Shown: piece by piece, positions 8,906-17,758 of the stretch | Position numbering within the stretch: position 1 is the stretch's first letter | Layout of the letters: each line of letters opens with the position of its first letter | DNA from: Vallitalea sp. | GTDB lineage: Bacteria; Bacillota; Clostridia; Lachnospirales; Vallitaleaceae | Length of the DNA: 64,000 nt | Direction of reading: 5' to 3' | NCBI GenBank assembly: GCA_025210235.1 | Contig: JAOASG010000037.1 | Location: 124,001-188,000, forward strand | The notes under the pieces: model-generated | Told to the model about the DNA's origin: nothing | The model's database searches: none | The model's input: only the letters and a program-made list of their open reading frames with translations | Position numbers and translations under genes: made by a program

Positions 8906-8998
8906 AATTACCTCCTGTTAAGAGATAATTATAGCTTATTGTAGGTTAATCAAAAACTCTTATTACATATATAACTAAGTCTTAAGCTTATGCTGATT

Positions 8999-9161
8999 AC
9001 ATAGTTTGTATGATAATAATTGTTATAATATCATCGTCCGTACGCTACGATTACCTTGTACAAGGAGTTTTATAATTATTATTGAAACTATGTGAGTATC
9101 CGCGGCTACTTTGGTTACTAAAAATAGAATATAAGACTTTCTTAGACTGGTTTCTTATATT
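8999..9161 (+). other. Long inverted repeat and second stem-loop upstream of recombinases
   Basis: ACATAGTTT at 8999-9007 pairs with AAACTATGT at 9085-9093, and just inside, ATAATAATT pairs with AATTATTAT. The apical part contains CCGTACG and the 12-bp palindrome CCTTGTACAAGG. A second hairpin, AATATAAGA (9128-9136)/TCTTATATT (9153-9161), follows. No gene lies between 8906 and 9311. It could be a structured RNA, the end of a mobile element, or a recombination site for the neighbouring serine recombinases; none of these is proved. Confidence 0.5.
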
Positions 9162-9310
9162 TATTATTTAAAGTAATATATCTCTCAGCATAACCTTAAG
9201 ACTCAGTATTATATGTTTTTTCAATGTTCATGATCTCATACTAAGATTATATTTTATGCATTTCTTATATGATCACTTTTCTACATTTTTATTGTATCAT
9301 TTATAAGTTT

Positions 9311-10441
9311 GCAGCTGATGTTGTTAGAGATATCTATAAGATGAGAATTGAGGGGTATAGCTGCGGCAAGATAGCAGAAAATCTAAATAAAAACGGTGTA
9401 TTATCACCATACGAATACAAACAGATGCTAGATTTTTCCTATAAGAATCCTTTCAAAATAAATAAAATAGCAAAATGGCCTCCTAGCACAGTAGAGAAGA
9501 TACTAAAAAATGAAATGTACACAGGAGTCATGGTACAAGGAAGAAGTGGATGTATCAATTATAAGCTTAAAAAGCTTGTTAATAAACCATAGGATAAATG
9601 GATACGTGTAGAGGGAACCCATGACCCGATTATATCTAAAGAAATTTATAAATTAGTTCAACATATATCAAAACTAGATACTAGAGCAAGTGAAGGCTAT
9701 GACGTTGTTTATCCTTTTTCAGGTATGTTATTTTGTGATACTTGTAAAAATACAATGGTTAGAAAGATTGTTCGAAACAAAGGAAAAGAATATATCTACT
9801 ATATTTGTTCCACGTATAAGTCGGATAAAAATAAGTGTACTAACCATAGAATAAGAGATAAAGCTTTAAGAAAAACGGTCTTAGCAGTATTAAAAAAACA
9901 AATAAATCTAATAGTAGAGTTAGATGAACTATTAAATCATATAGAAAAAATGCCTATGGATAATACAACCTATGGAAAAGTTGATAGAAGAATAGTTGCT
10001 AAGATGAAGGAGTTAGAAAAATATAATAATCTTAGAGCTGGTTTATATGGGGATTTTAAGGCTGGAGTTATAACAAAATCTGATTATATGGAGATGAAAA
10101 AGGATTTTGAGATAAGGTGTAATGAAATAGAAAAGCAAATATTAGAACTTGAAAGTCGAGCCAAAGAGTTAATAAAGAGTAAAGGAAAAAGTGCATGGAT
10201 AACAAATTTCACTAATAATAAAAATATCACTGAAATAACAAGATCTATAATAGTATCTCTAGTAGAAAAAATAGTTGTCGTAGATAAAAAGAAGATTATT
10301 ATACATTTTAGATTTCAAGATGAGTATAAAGACGCTATAGAATATGTAGAAAGTATTTTACAACGAAGTGAAAGTAAAGATACAAAAAATAAATTAAAAA
10401 ATATTAACAATAAGTTTGAAAACATAAAAGGTGGTGTTTAA
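9311..10441 (+). pseudogene. Large serine recombinase lacking its catalytic domain
   Basis: The frame begins abruptly inside the recombinase domain (VVRDIYKMRIEGYSCGKIAE, then WPPSTVEKILKNEMYTG). An in-frame TAG at 9590 interrupts it, and the frame reopens through the zinc ribbon (LFCDTCKNTMV, ICSTYKSDKNKC) and a C-terminal coiled coil to 10441. The N-terminal resolvase domain with the nucleophilic serine is absent. The region upstream is the structured noncoding stretch rather than a recombinase start. The second part could be expressed alone from ATG 9725 but would only bind DNA. It is the first of three tandem recombinase genes, and its stop directly abuts the next start. Confidence 0.8.
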
Positions 10442-12070
10442 ATGGCTAGAGTAAGTAGAAAAAACATAAAGCAAAACACAACCACTATTAAATATAAGGT
10501 AGGTATATATACAAGACTTTCTAAGGAAGATGCAATAACAGGTAGTGATTCTATAGAAAATCAGATTCAAATGTTAAAAAAATACATATTAAAAAAGGAA
10601 GATTTAGTCTATCAGAAAACTTATATCGATAACGGATTTTCTGGAACTAGCTTTCACAGACATGCTTTCAATAACCTATTAGAAGATATAAAGAATGGAA
10701 TAATTAATACAGTTGCTGTAAAAGATCTTTCCAGATTTGGTCGTAACTATATAGAATCAGGGCATTACTTGGAAAAGATATTTCCTAATATTGGTGTTAG
10801 ATTTATAGCTGTTAATGATAATTTTGATAGCATTAATATAAAAGATAATCAAGAGTTAGAGATAGCTTTAAAGTCTATTGTTCATGATAGCTATGCTAAA
10901 GATATTTCAAGAAAAATATCAACAGCACTAGATGCTAAGAAAAGAAGTGGCAAATTTCTAGGTAAGTATGCTCCATATGGATATAAAAAATCAGCACAAA
11001 ATAAATACGTACTTGAAATAAATGAAGAAACAAAAGATGTCATTAAAATGATTTTTGATTTAAGGCTTAAAGGGATGGGAGTAACGGCTATAGCTCATAA
11101 GCTTAACAATCAAAATATACCATCTCAAAATAGATATTTATGGGAAAAAGGATTGAGGGGAAGTAAAGATAAAGAAGAGAAGGCACTATGGAGAGGGTCC
11201 TCAGTAAAAAGTATATTAGAAAACCCCAACTATATAGGAGCATTAGTTGTACGTAAATATGACACAGCATTATATAAAGGTAGGCAAAAAAACAAAAAGC
11301 AGTTAGAAAACATAGAAATAATTAAAAATACCCATATGCCTATAATAGATAAAGAAACATTTAATGCAGTACAGAATATGGCAAAAAAAGGTTCTGATAA
11401 AACCATTAAAAAGTGTAAGAGTAATGAAAATATATTAAGAGGTATGATAACTTGTGGATTATGTGGCGGTAAATTACAGAGAGATGCTGGTTATAAAAAA
11501 GTGAACAGCAAAGATAAGTCATATAACTTATATTGTCCTAAAAAATATATAAAAGACGGTGGTTGTAGTTATGGTGGAATCAAAGAGGATAAATTAAAAA
11601 GTATTATTCTTAATAACATACAATTACAAATTAAAATTCTTCATGATGAAAAAATGGATAAAGAAACCTATCTTAATTCATCGTCATATAAAAGTAAAAT
11701 TTCATTAATAGAAACCAAGAAAAGGAAGTTGCTAAGTGAAATAAATAAAGTTAAAAGACTAAAAGAAGATACATATAAAGATTATAAAATAGGCCTATTA
11801 TCAGCTAGTGAATATGAATTTATATCAAAAAAATATGAAAAAGAGTATTGCTTATTATCAAAACAATTAGAGGAATTAGAAATAAATAAAGGAAGTCTAT
11901 TTAAGTCTTTAGACAATGTTGCTGTTCATGATACTATTTGCTTTCAAGAAGAGACTGAGCTAACAAGGCAAATGCTAGAATCTCTTATTCACGATGTAAT
12001 CGTTACAGATGATAAAGTTATTATTAAGTATAAATTCATGGATGAATATAAATCATTTCTTGGAGTGTAG
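10442..12070 (+). CDS. Large serine recombinase (middle gene of three)
   Basis: A 542-residue site-specific recombinase. The N-terminal resolvase domain covers residues about 18-165, with the nucleophile Ser27 in YTRLSKED and the conserved KDLSRFGRNY segment. A recombinase domain (about 180-310), a zinc ribbon (CGLCGGKL ... CPKKY ... GGCSYGG) and a long Lys/Glu-rich coiled coil follow. Large serine recombinases integrate and excise prophages, conjugative transposons and skin elements by cutting two short att sites. It starts immediately after the stop of the truncated recombinase and is followed 3 bases later by a third. All catalytic residues I can check are present, so it is probably active. 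Confidence 0.92.
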   Translation: MARVSRKNIKQNTTTIKYKVGIYTRLSKEDAITGSDSIENQIQMLKKYILKKEDLVYQKTYIDNGFSGTSFHRHAFNNLLEDIKNGIINTVAVKDLSRFGRNYIESGHYLEKIFPNIGVRFIAVNDNFDSINIKDNQELEIALKSIVHDSYAKDISRKISTALDAKKRSGKFLGKYAPYGYKKSAQNKYVLEINEETKDVIKMIFDLRLKGMGVTAIAHKLNNQNIPSQNRYLWEKGLRGSKDKEEKALWRGSSVKSILENPNYIGALVVRKYDTALYKGRQKNKKQLENIEIIKNTHMPIIDKETFNAVQNMAKKGSDKTIKKCKSNENILRGMITCGLCGGKLQRDAGYKKVNSKDKSYNLYCPKKYIKDGGCSYGGIKEDKLKSIILNNIQLQIKILHDEKMDKETYLNSSSYKSKISLIETKKRKLLSEINKVKRLKEDTYKDYKIGLLSASEYEFISKKYEKEYCLLSKQLEELEINKGSLFKSLDNVAVHDTICFQEETELTRQMLESLIHDVIVTDDKVIIKYKFMDEYKSFLGV

Positions 12071-12073
12071 CTT

Positions 12074-13633
12074 ATGAATATAGATTATGTTATTGGTGTA
12101 TATCTTAGAATTTCATCAGAAGATGTAAAGGCTTCAGATGGTGATAGTAACAGTATAATATCTCAAAGAGAAACAATAATGAATTATATAGCAAATCATA
12201 AAGAACTCAAAAATGCATCTCTTAAAGAATATATTGATGATGGAATAAGTGGGACAAATTTTGACAGAGAAGCTGTTAGTGAGCTAATTGAAGATGCTAG
12301 ACATGGTTTGATTAATTGTATTATAGTTAAAGATTTCTCGAGATTCGGGCGTAATTATATAGAATCAGGAACATACATGGATAAAATTTTTCCCTTTTTA
12401 GGTATCCGCTTTATTTCAGTCAATGATCATCATGATAGCAAAAATGTATCTACCACAGGTAGTATTGATGTTGCTTTTAAGAATATGATTCATGATTTTT
12501 ATTCAAAAGATTTATCTAAGAAGATTATTAGTGCAAAGAGAGCTAACGCAGAAAAGGGTATGCATACGACTGCTTATGCACCTTATGGTTTTATTAAAGG
12601 CCAGGATAAAAAACTGGTTCTAGATAGTGAAAGTGATTATATTGTTAGAAGGATTTTTAGTATGAGGTTAAATGGTCAAACGCTAACAGAAATTGCAAGA
12701 ACGCTTAATAATGAAGGCATACCATCTCCACTTATGCTAAGAAAGAAAAGGAACGATAAGTTTCCATGCAATAAATCAAATGAGATTACATACTGGAGGG
12801 GAGCTAGAATACAAGCAATTTTAAAAGACAGAAGGTATATAGGGGATGCTGTATATGGCAAATACAAAAGAATGGAAGTGGGTAGTAAGAAAGATGTAAA
12901 AGTACCAGAAAGTCAATGGATTGTTGTAAAAGATGCACACGAAGGGATTATAAGTCGTAAAGATTTTGAAAAGGTGCAGAGTATGTTTAGACATTACTCT
13001 AAAAAGGATAGAAAAAAGAATACAGAATTATTTACTTCCAAAATCAAGTGTGCTGGTTGTAACCATACTTTGGTAACCAAGGTATACGATAATAAAGCTG
13101 GCAAAGTAGTAAGATATGTTTGCAATACAAAGAACAGTGTAAATGCATATAATTGTGTAGAAAAGCAAATAGACGAAGTAGTTATTTCAAAGGTTATACT
13201 TACCATGTTACAGAAATTTAGTCAATTAGTAGATGATATAAATCAGGTCAATTATGGTAAGAGAGATAGTATTAGGGAATTTGAAGTGGATATTAAAGGC
13301 TATAAAAATACATTACTTATCTTAAAAAACAAGAAATTCGATAACTACAAAGCGTATAAAGCGGATAATATCTCACTTGAAGTATTTAAGAAAAAGAAAG
13401 ATGATTATGAAAAAAGAGAAGAAATTATTAGTAATCAGTTAGAAGATCTTAATCATAAGGTAGGGTTATTACAATCTAATGTAGAGCAAAGTGAGGATAC
13501 TTTGAAAGAGTTTAATAGACTGTCTCCATTTGATAAACTTAATAGAGAGATGGTAGATGTATTTATTGACCATATTGAAATAGATTATAGAGGTAGGTTG
13601 GGTGTTGTTTGGAATTTTGAGGATATATTTTAA
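12074..13633 (+). CDS. Large serine recombinase (third of three)
   Basis: A 519-residue recombinase with the same architecture as its neighbour but clearly diverged. Ser14 in YLRISSED is the expected nucleophile. KDFSRFGRNYIESGTYMDK is the helix of the catalytic domain, ITYWRGARIQAILKDRRYIG is the recombinase domain, KCAGCNHTLV and YVCNTKNSVNAYNC are the zinc ribbon, and a coiled coil ends the protein. The gap to the upstream recombinase is 3 bases, implying co-translation. Tandem sets of two or three different serine recombinases usually act together to excise or insert one element. No partner att sites could be identified by eye. Confidence 0.92.
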   Translation: MNIDYVIGVYLRISSEDVKASDGDSNSIISQRETIMNYIANHKELKNASLKEYIDDGISGTNFDREAVSELIEDARHGLINCIIVKDFSRFGRNYIESGTYMDKIFPFLGIRFISVNDHHDSKNVSTTGSIDVAFKNMIHDFYSKDLSKKIISAKRANAEKGMHTTAYAPYGFIKGQDKKLVLDSESDYIVRRIFSMRLNGQTLTEIARTLNNEGIPSPLMLRKKRNDKFPCNKSNEITYWRGARIQAILKDRRYIGDAVYGKYKRMEVGSKKDVKVPESQWIVVKDAHEGIISRKDFEKVQSMFRHYSKKDRKKNTELFTSKIKCAGCNHTLVTKVYDNKAGKVVRYVCNTKNSVNAYNCVEKQIDEVVISKVILTMLQKFSQLVDDINQVNYGKRDSIREFEVDIKGYKNTLLILKNKKFDNYKAYKADNISLEVFKKKKDDYEKREEIISNQLEDLNHKVGLLQSNVEQSEDTLKEFNRLSPFDKLNREMVDVFIDHIEIDYRGRLGVVWNFEDIF

Positions 13634-13717
13634 AATAAAAATTTGATTATTATGCTTAGGTAGTATAAAATTATATTATAATAAATGAATGTTAAGTTTG
13701 TCGATTGGAGGGATTAG

Positions 13718-14213
13718 ATGAATATTTATCATGGTAGTGATGTTATAGTTGATAAACCAAAAATATTAAAAAGCAATCGCTTATTGGATTTTGGAATAGG
13801 GTTTTATACAACCACTAATAAAGAACAAGCTATTCGTAGAGAAGGTTAGCTTACGAAATAATTCAGAAAATAAATATTTATCTAATTATAAATTTAATAT
13901 AGAAGAAGCAAAAGAGAAACTTCATATTATTGAGTTTAGAAGTCCTGATGAAAAGTGGTTGGATTTCATTACAGCTAATAGAAGAGGTAAAGATATTGGT
14001 GATGAGTATGATATAGTAATTGGTCCAGTAGCAGATGATAATGTATATAGTACAGTAAAACTTTTTGAAACAGGTATCCTTAATAAAGAAGAGGCTATAA
14101 GACGATTGAAAGTGGTAGAACTTTTTGATCAAATATTATTTCATACAAATCAAGCATTAGAGTTCTGTTTATTTAGTAATTATAAAGATTTAGGAGGCGA
14201 AAAGGATGGATAG
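13718..14213 (+). pseudogene. DUF3990-type ADP-ribosyltransferase-like protein, frameshifted
   Basis: ATG 13718 follows GGAGG and opens with NIYHGS and [14 protein letters not shown]. These are the histidine and tyrosine motifs expected for the ADP-ribosyltransferase-like fold of DUF3990. One extra base near 13842 shifts the frame, and the protein continues in the next frame as [32 protein letters not shown] and IVIGPVADDNVY to 14213. Repairing that base restores about 165 codons, close to the family length. Its end overlaps the next small gene by 8 bases. DUF3990 genes are often found beside DUF3791 genes in a toxin-antitoxin-like layout, and that is the case here. I assign the toxin role by inference only. 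Confidence 0.65.
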
Positions 14214-14442
14214 AAGTCATTTTAATGCAATCTTTTCAATTATTGTAGGAGATATAGTTGGAAAAATTGCAATAACATTGAATTTGTCAGCTAAGGATTC
14301 CATAAAAGAATTGTATTCGTCACATCTTTATGAGTTACTAGAAAAAGAGGAAACAAAGTTTTGGCAGTATAGTACAGATAAATTATATGAAATGTTCTTA
14401 GAAGAAAGAAATTGTGGAAAGATAACTTTTCCACAAGTATGA
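14206..14442 (+). CDS. Small helical protein in DUF3990/DUF3791 locus
   Basis: A 78-residue protein whose ATG overlaps the stop of the DUF3990-like gene (ATGGATAG), a sign of translational coupling. The sequence is predicted helical, with SAKDSIKELYSSHLYELLEKEE and a TDKLYEMFLEER tail. Its pattern of a hydrophobic first helix followed by a KDSIKELYSS-like segment resembles the DUF3791 protein encoded next to it, so it may be a diverged member of the same partner family. It has no enzyme motif and no membrane segment. In this position it is a candidate antitoxin or chaperone of the ART-like protein, which is inferred from layout only. Confidence 0.6.
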   Translation: MDRSHFNAIFSIIVGDIVGKIAITLNLSAKDSIKELYSSHLYELLEKEETKFWQYSTDKLYEMFLEERNCGKITFPQV

Positions 14443-14453
14443 GGTGATAACAT

Positions 14454-14681
14454 ATGGATAGAATAATTGATTTTACAGTATTTTGTCTTGAAAATTATAA
14501 GCAGGTTCACAATATGACTGGTAAGGATGCTTTAGAGGTCTTTGATAAAAATCAGGTATTTGATTATATTAGAAAATCTTATGATATACTTCATACAACT
14601 GGAGATGGGTATATTGTTAAAGATATTGATAGATATATAGAATCAAGAGTTAATTTGAAGAATCATAGACAGAGAGAGTGA
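14454..14681 (+). CDS. DUF3791 family small protein
   Basis: A 75-residue protein that fits DUF3791, with IIDFTVFCLENYKQ, GKDALEVFDKNQVFDYI and SYDILHTTGDGYIVKDIDRYI. The DUF is named from memory of the pattern and its function is not established. It is preceded by GAGGTGAT and lies 11 bases after the 78-residue gene, completing a three-gene unit with the DUF3990-like gene. DUF3791 members repeatedly occur beside DUF3990, which suggests they act as partners or antitoxins. Since the ART-like gene is frameshifted, the two small proteins may have outlived their partner. Confidence 0.65.
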   Translation: MDRIIDFTVFCLENYKQVHNMTGKDALEVFDKNQVFDYIRKSYDILHTTGDGYIVKDIDRYIESRVNLKNHRQRE

Positions 14682-14817
14682 TATAAGTTAAAATAAAGAA
14701 AAAGATGTGATGGTGGAAGATATGTTTGATAAGGGGTAAGAATGATATTTTATGGGTTTGTTATCTATTACGATTAAGTGAAGTTGCTTTAGTATACAAA
14801 TGAATGGGGAGGATTAT

Positions 14818-15741
14818 ATGCAGAAAATAAGCAGACAAAAAACCGTAGAAGGAACTAGAATTCCAGCGATAATTAGGAATGGGAATTTTCATTATATCAA
14901 TATGGAAATCTATGAAGATGGTATGGTAAATTGTTGGGATTTAGTAGATATTAAAGGATTAAAAGAGAAACTAAAAACTAATTGGCTAGTAACACAAATA
15001 CCAGAAGGTGAACATATATCAATTTTCCATTTAGGCAACTATAAAGTCATTGAAGCTAGATGGGACCATGACAATAAGAGCTATTTCAACTATATCAAGA
15101 AGATTATCAAGAAGATTAATCCAAAGCTAACAAATATATATACTGTTACGGAAATGGAAAAAGAAAAGCTAGAAAGACGTAGAATTAGGTACTCTCCTAG
15201 TCCTAAAGAGTTCTATGTTAAGAGTGAGTTAGGATATCGTACAGTAGAAGGTGAAGGATTTACAGTATTTTTTAAACATGATTCTAAAAATTATTTGGTA
15301 AATTTGGTTGTATATAAAGATGGTAATATCGTGTGCTATAATGCTGAATTTGAAATTAAGTATACAATTGAGAATATTAAAGAAATGTTTAATGAAGGTA
15401 TATTTTTTACAAGTTTTAATCAACCTATACCTGTAATTTTCTCTGGTCTAGGAGAATTAACTTTGTCTAATAGTTCAGGTTGTTCAGTAGATATACATGA
15501 AAAGTATAAAGAGTTAAAAGACATACATGACAAGTTAAATGGCAGTGAATCAATCTTAGATAGATGTAGAAATGCATACCTACAATATTTGCAATATCCT
15601 TCTGAAGAGGCTAGAGAATGTCTGCGAACACTATATGAGCAGGTTCCAGATCATGAAAGAATTTATCTAGGTGATATGGATAGTAGAAACACTGACTATG
15701 AAAGGATTTTATATCATCCGCAGCATAAAAGAGAAGTTTAG
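14818..15741 (+). CDS. Uncharacterised protein with two similar beta domains
   Basis: A 307-residue protein. The ATG at 14818 directly follows GGGGAGG, so it is preferred over ATG 14800. Residues about 8-75 and 142-210 resemble each other: TVEGTRIPAII ... INMEIYEDGMVNCWDL in the first, TVEGEGFTVFF ... VNLVVYKDGNIVCYN in the second. This suggests an internal duplication. The last 70 residues form a helix (KYKELKDIHDKLNG) and a charged tail. No signal peptide or catalytic motif is visible. Such proteins appear in clostridial accessory regions without known function. It lies in a run of mobile-element cargo after the DUF3990 locus. Confidence 0.6.
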   Translation: MQKISRQKTVEGTRIPAIIRNGNFHYINMEIYEDGMVNCWDLVDIKGLKEKLKTNWLVTQIPEGEHISIFHLGNYKVIEARWDHDNKSYFNYIKKIIKKINPKLTNIYTVTEMEKEKLERRRIRYSPSPKEFYVKSELGYRTVEGEGFTVFFKHDSKNYLVNLVVYKDGNIVCYNAEFEIKYTIENIKEMFNEGIFFTSFNQPIPVIFSGLGELTLSNSSGCSVDIHEKYKELKDIHDKLNGSESILDRCRNAYLQYLQYPSEEARECLRTLYEQVPDHERIYLGDMDSRNTDYERILYHPQHKREV

Positions 15742-15783
15742 TAATAAACACAGATAATAGCAGATTTTACAAGGAGGCTGATT

Positions 15784-16000
15784 ATGCGAAGAATATAGAT
15801 TTATCAAAGATTATCATGATTTATTCGAGAAAGATGCAGAGCGTAGAAATATTCTCCGTTTTGAAATATCCAATGTTAGATTAGAATGGATAGAATAGAT
15901 ATATGTGTAACATATAAGCGTTAATATCCGATTAAATACGGCATGAAATATCGAGCAACTGATAATGGGTTCCGATATGATGAGATAAAGGAAGTGAGAT
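15784..16000 (+). pseudogene. Decayed small gene of unknown family
   Basis: A perfect AAGGAGG site precedes ATG 15784, but that frame stops after four codons. The next frame encodes YRFIKDYHDLFEKDAERRNILRF and, after more breaks, YGMKYRATDNGFRYDEIKEVR, which ends just before the AraC-type regulator. It is evidently one gene with several frameshifts. I do not recognise the family. Confidence 0.4.
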
Positions 16001-16001
16001 A

Positions 16002-16892
16002 ATGGATTGGGTTAAGCAACTAAATAAAACCATTGACTATATAGAAGAGAACCTTACTGGAGAAATATGTTATGATACCATAGCTAAAATTGCAGGGTGC
16101 TCTATTTATAATTTTCAGAGAATGTTTTCCTATATTGCTGATAAGCCACTATCTGAATATATAAGAAATAGAAAATTGACATCTGCAGCTTTTGATATAT
16201 TAAATACTAGCGAAAGAATAATTGATATTTCTATAAAATATGGATATAAATCTCAGGATGCCTTTTCACGAGCATTTAGAAATTTTCATGGTGTATTACC
16301 TTCCACGGTAAGGAATGATACGGTACAACTAAAATCCTGTCCTAAGCTCTCCTTTCAAATAACGATTAAAGGAGAAAACCACATGAATTATCAAATCGAG
16401 CAGTGGCCTGCGTTTAAAGTAGCAGGAATATCAAGTAGGATAGAAACTTCAAAGGCATTTGAAATAGTGCCTAAGATATGGGAAGATGGTTGGAAAGAAG
16501 GTTCAATTAACAAGCTATTGAGTCTTTTTCAAAAGACAGATTATAGACCAGCTGGATTACTAGGCATAAGTACTGGTGGACAGTGGGGTAACTCTGAAGA
16601 AATGGAATATATAATAGGTGTAACTAACCATGTGGAGGTTTCAGAGTGTGAACATAGGGCTCCGTTAGAAGGAATGGAAGAATTCTGTTATCCAGAAGCA
16701 ACATGGGCTATTTTTGAAGCTAATGGAGAACTACCTGATGCTGTGCAGAAAATATATAAGCAGTTTTATACTGAATGGCTTCCTAACTCTGGATATCATT
16801 TAGCAGACTTTCCTGTAATAGAGTGCTATATGCAAAATAACCGCCAAGAAGTGTGGATTGCAGTGGAAAGAGAACGTAAAGAAAGAAGGTAA
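16002..16892 (+). CDS. AraC-family regulator with GyrI-like effector domain
   Basis: A 296-residue transcription activator. Residues about 5-110 form two AraC helix-turn-helices (LTGEICYDTIAKIAGCSIYNFQRMF and IDISIKYGYKSQDAFSRAFRNFHG). Residues about 125-295 form a GyrI/SOUL-like ligand-binding domain with YQIEQWPAFKVAGI and the typical C-terminal IECYMQNN strand. Relatives of the Rob/BltR type sense hydrophobic drugs or peptides. The stop lies 2 bases before the start of the DUF1905-C39 gene, so both are on one transcript and may belong to one response. A second regulator of the same layout is at 46630. Confidence 0.85.
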   Translation: MDWVKQLNKTIDYIEENLTGEICYDTIAKIAGCSIYNFQRMFSYIADKPLSEYIRNRKLTSAAFDILNTSERIIDISIKYGYKSQDAFSRAFRNFHGVLPSTVRNDTVQLKSCPKLSFQITIKGENHMNYQIEQWPAFKVAGISSRIETSKAFEIVPKIWEDGWKEGSINKLLSLFQKTDYRPAGLLGISTGGQWGNSEEMEYIIGVTNHVEVSECEHRAPLEGMEEFCYPEATWAIFEANGELPDAVQKIYKQFYTEWLPNSGYHLADFPVIECYMQNNRQEVWIAVERERKERR

Positions 16893-16894
16893 TT

Positions 16895-17560
16895 ATGAAA
16901 TATTCATTTAAATCATCTTTGCTAAACGTAGGGAATAGAACATATATAGTGATTCCTTTTAATGTTTGGGATACGTGTAAACAGAAAGGATTAATCCCTG
17001 TACAAGTTGAGATTCAGAATCATTTTTTTGAATGTAAACTGATGCCCAAAGGAAACGGTGTATATCATATTCCAGTTAAAAAGCAGATTGCTAAAACATT
17101 AGACTGTTCAGATGAAATTAATGTTCAATTTAACATAATAGATGGGCTTACTAGAATTCGTTTAAATAGTCCATATGGTAAAGACAATCCTATTAGAAAA
17201 ATAGATTATATAAGGTATTTAAAACAACCACAAAGTGGTTTGTGTGGTCAAACTTGTCTAGCTATGCTTGCTGGTATAACGGTTGATGAAGTAATAGAAA
17301 TTATGAAAAGTAAACGATGGCAGGGAAGTATAACCAAAGTTATGGAAACTTTAGATTATTTCGGTTTTACATATAAAAAAGCTGCTTATACAAAGGGGAG
17401 CATAGTACAATTGCCTAAATGCTGCATTGTTAATGTTAGAGGAGAACGGATTAGTCATCTCATGGTTTATTTTGAGGGAAGATATTATGACCCTACATGT
17501 GGAATGTTAAATGATTATTTATGGGAAGACATTATTAGCTATATAGAGATTGATAGTTAA
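16895..17560 (+). CDS. DUF1905-like domain fused to C39-like cysteine peptidase
   Basis: A 221-residue protein with two parts. Residues about 1-95 match a DUF1905/YdeI-type small beta barrel (YIVIPFNVWDTC, PVKKQIAKTL). Residues 105-221 look like a papain/C39-type fold, with QPQSGLCGQTCLAMLAG carrying Cys117, His188 in ISHLMVYF and Asp199 in YYDPTCG. The Cys-His-Asp triad order is right for C39-like peptidases. There is no signal peptide or membrane segment, so it acts in the cytoplasm. It sits 2 bases after the AraC/GyrI regulator. The substrate is unknown, and it could be a hydrolase, an isopeptidase or a peptide-binding relic. Confidence 0.6.
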   Translation: MKYSFKSSLLNVGNRTYIVIPFNVWDTCKQKGLIPVQVEIQNHFFECKLMPKGNGVYHIPVKKQIAKTLDCSDEINVQFNIIDGLTRIRLNSPYGKDNPIRKIDYIRYLKQPQSGLCGQTCLAMLAGITVDEVIEIMKSKRWQGSITKVMETLDYFGFTYKKAAYTKGSIVQLPKCCIVNVRGERISHLMVYFEGRYYDPTCGMLNDYLWEDIISYIEIDS

Positions 17561-17699
17561 TTTAGCCCTTACTTGCCCGTAGGGTATGTATCTAGAATAG
17601 AGAAGAAGGCTTTGTCTAAGCTGAATAAGGAATTTCGGGGGAATAGTAAGACAAAGTGATGTTAATGATGTTGATATATAGATTTTAGTGCTATGATAG

Positions 17700-17730
17700 C
17701 CTACCTAAATTAAAAGGTGGGTTTTTATTT
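17700..17730 (+). terminator. Terminator of the AraC/C39 operon
   Basis: CCTACCT pairs with AGGTGGG (one G-T pair) over an 8-base loop and is followed by five Ts. Confidence 0.75.
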
Positions 17731-17758
17731 TTAATGATAAAGGAATTTGTTGAATTTT

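Larger units (their letters stand above)
7704..8956 (-). mobile_element. IS21-family element with deleted istA
   Basis: The istA-istB order on the minus strand is diagnostic of IS21. Only the two ends of istA remain, while istB is full length. Candidate terminal inverted sequences are TTTTTGAT at 7710-7717 and its complement ATCAAAAA at 8949-8956, with weaker extended similarity. They are short, so the exact ends are uncertain. The element cannot transpose by itself because the DDE domain of IstA is missing. Confidence 0.65.

Noticed and set aside
9001..9093. Group II intron domain V in the hairpin before the recombinases
   Set aside because: The apex has CCGTACG, but the conserved AGC triad and bulge of domain V are not present and no maturase is encoded.
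12676..13206. Antisense frames over the third serine recombinase
   Set aside because: No start signals, and composition is explained by the forward gene.
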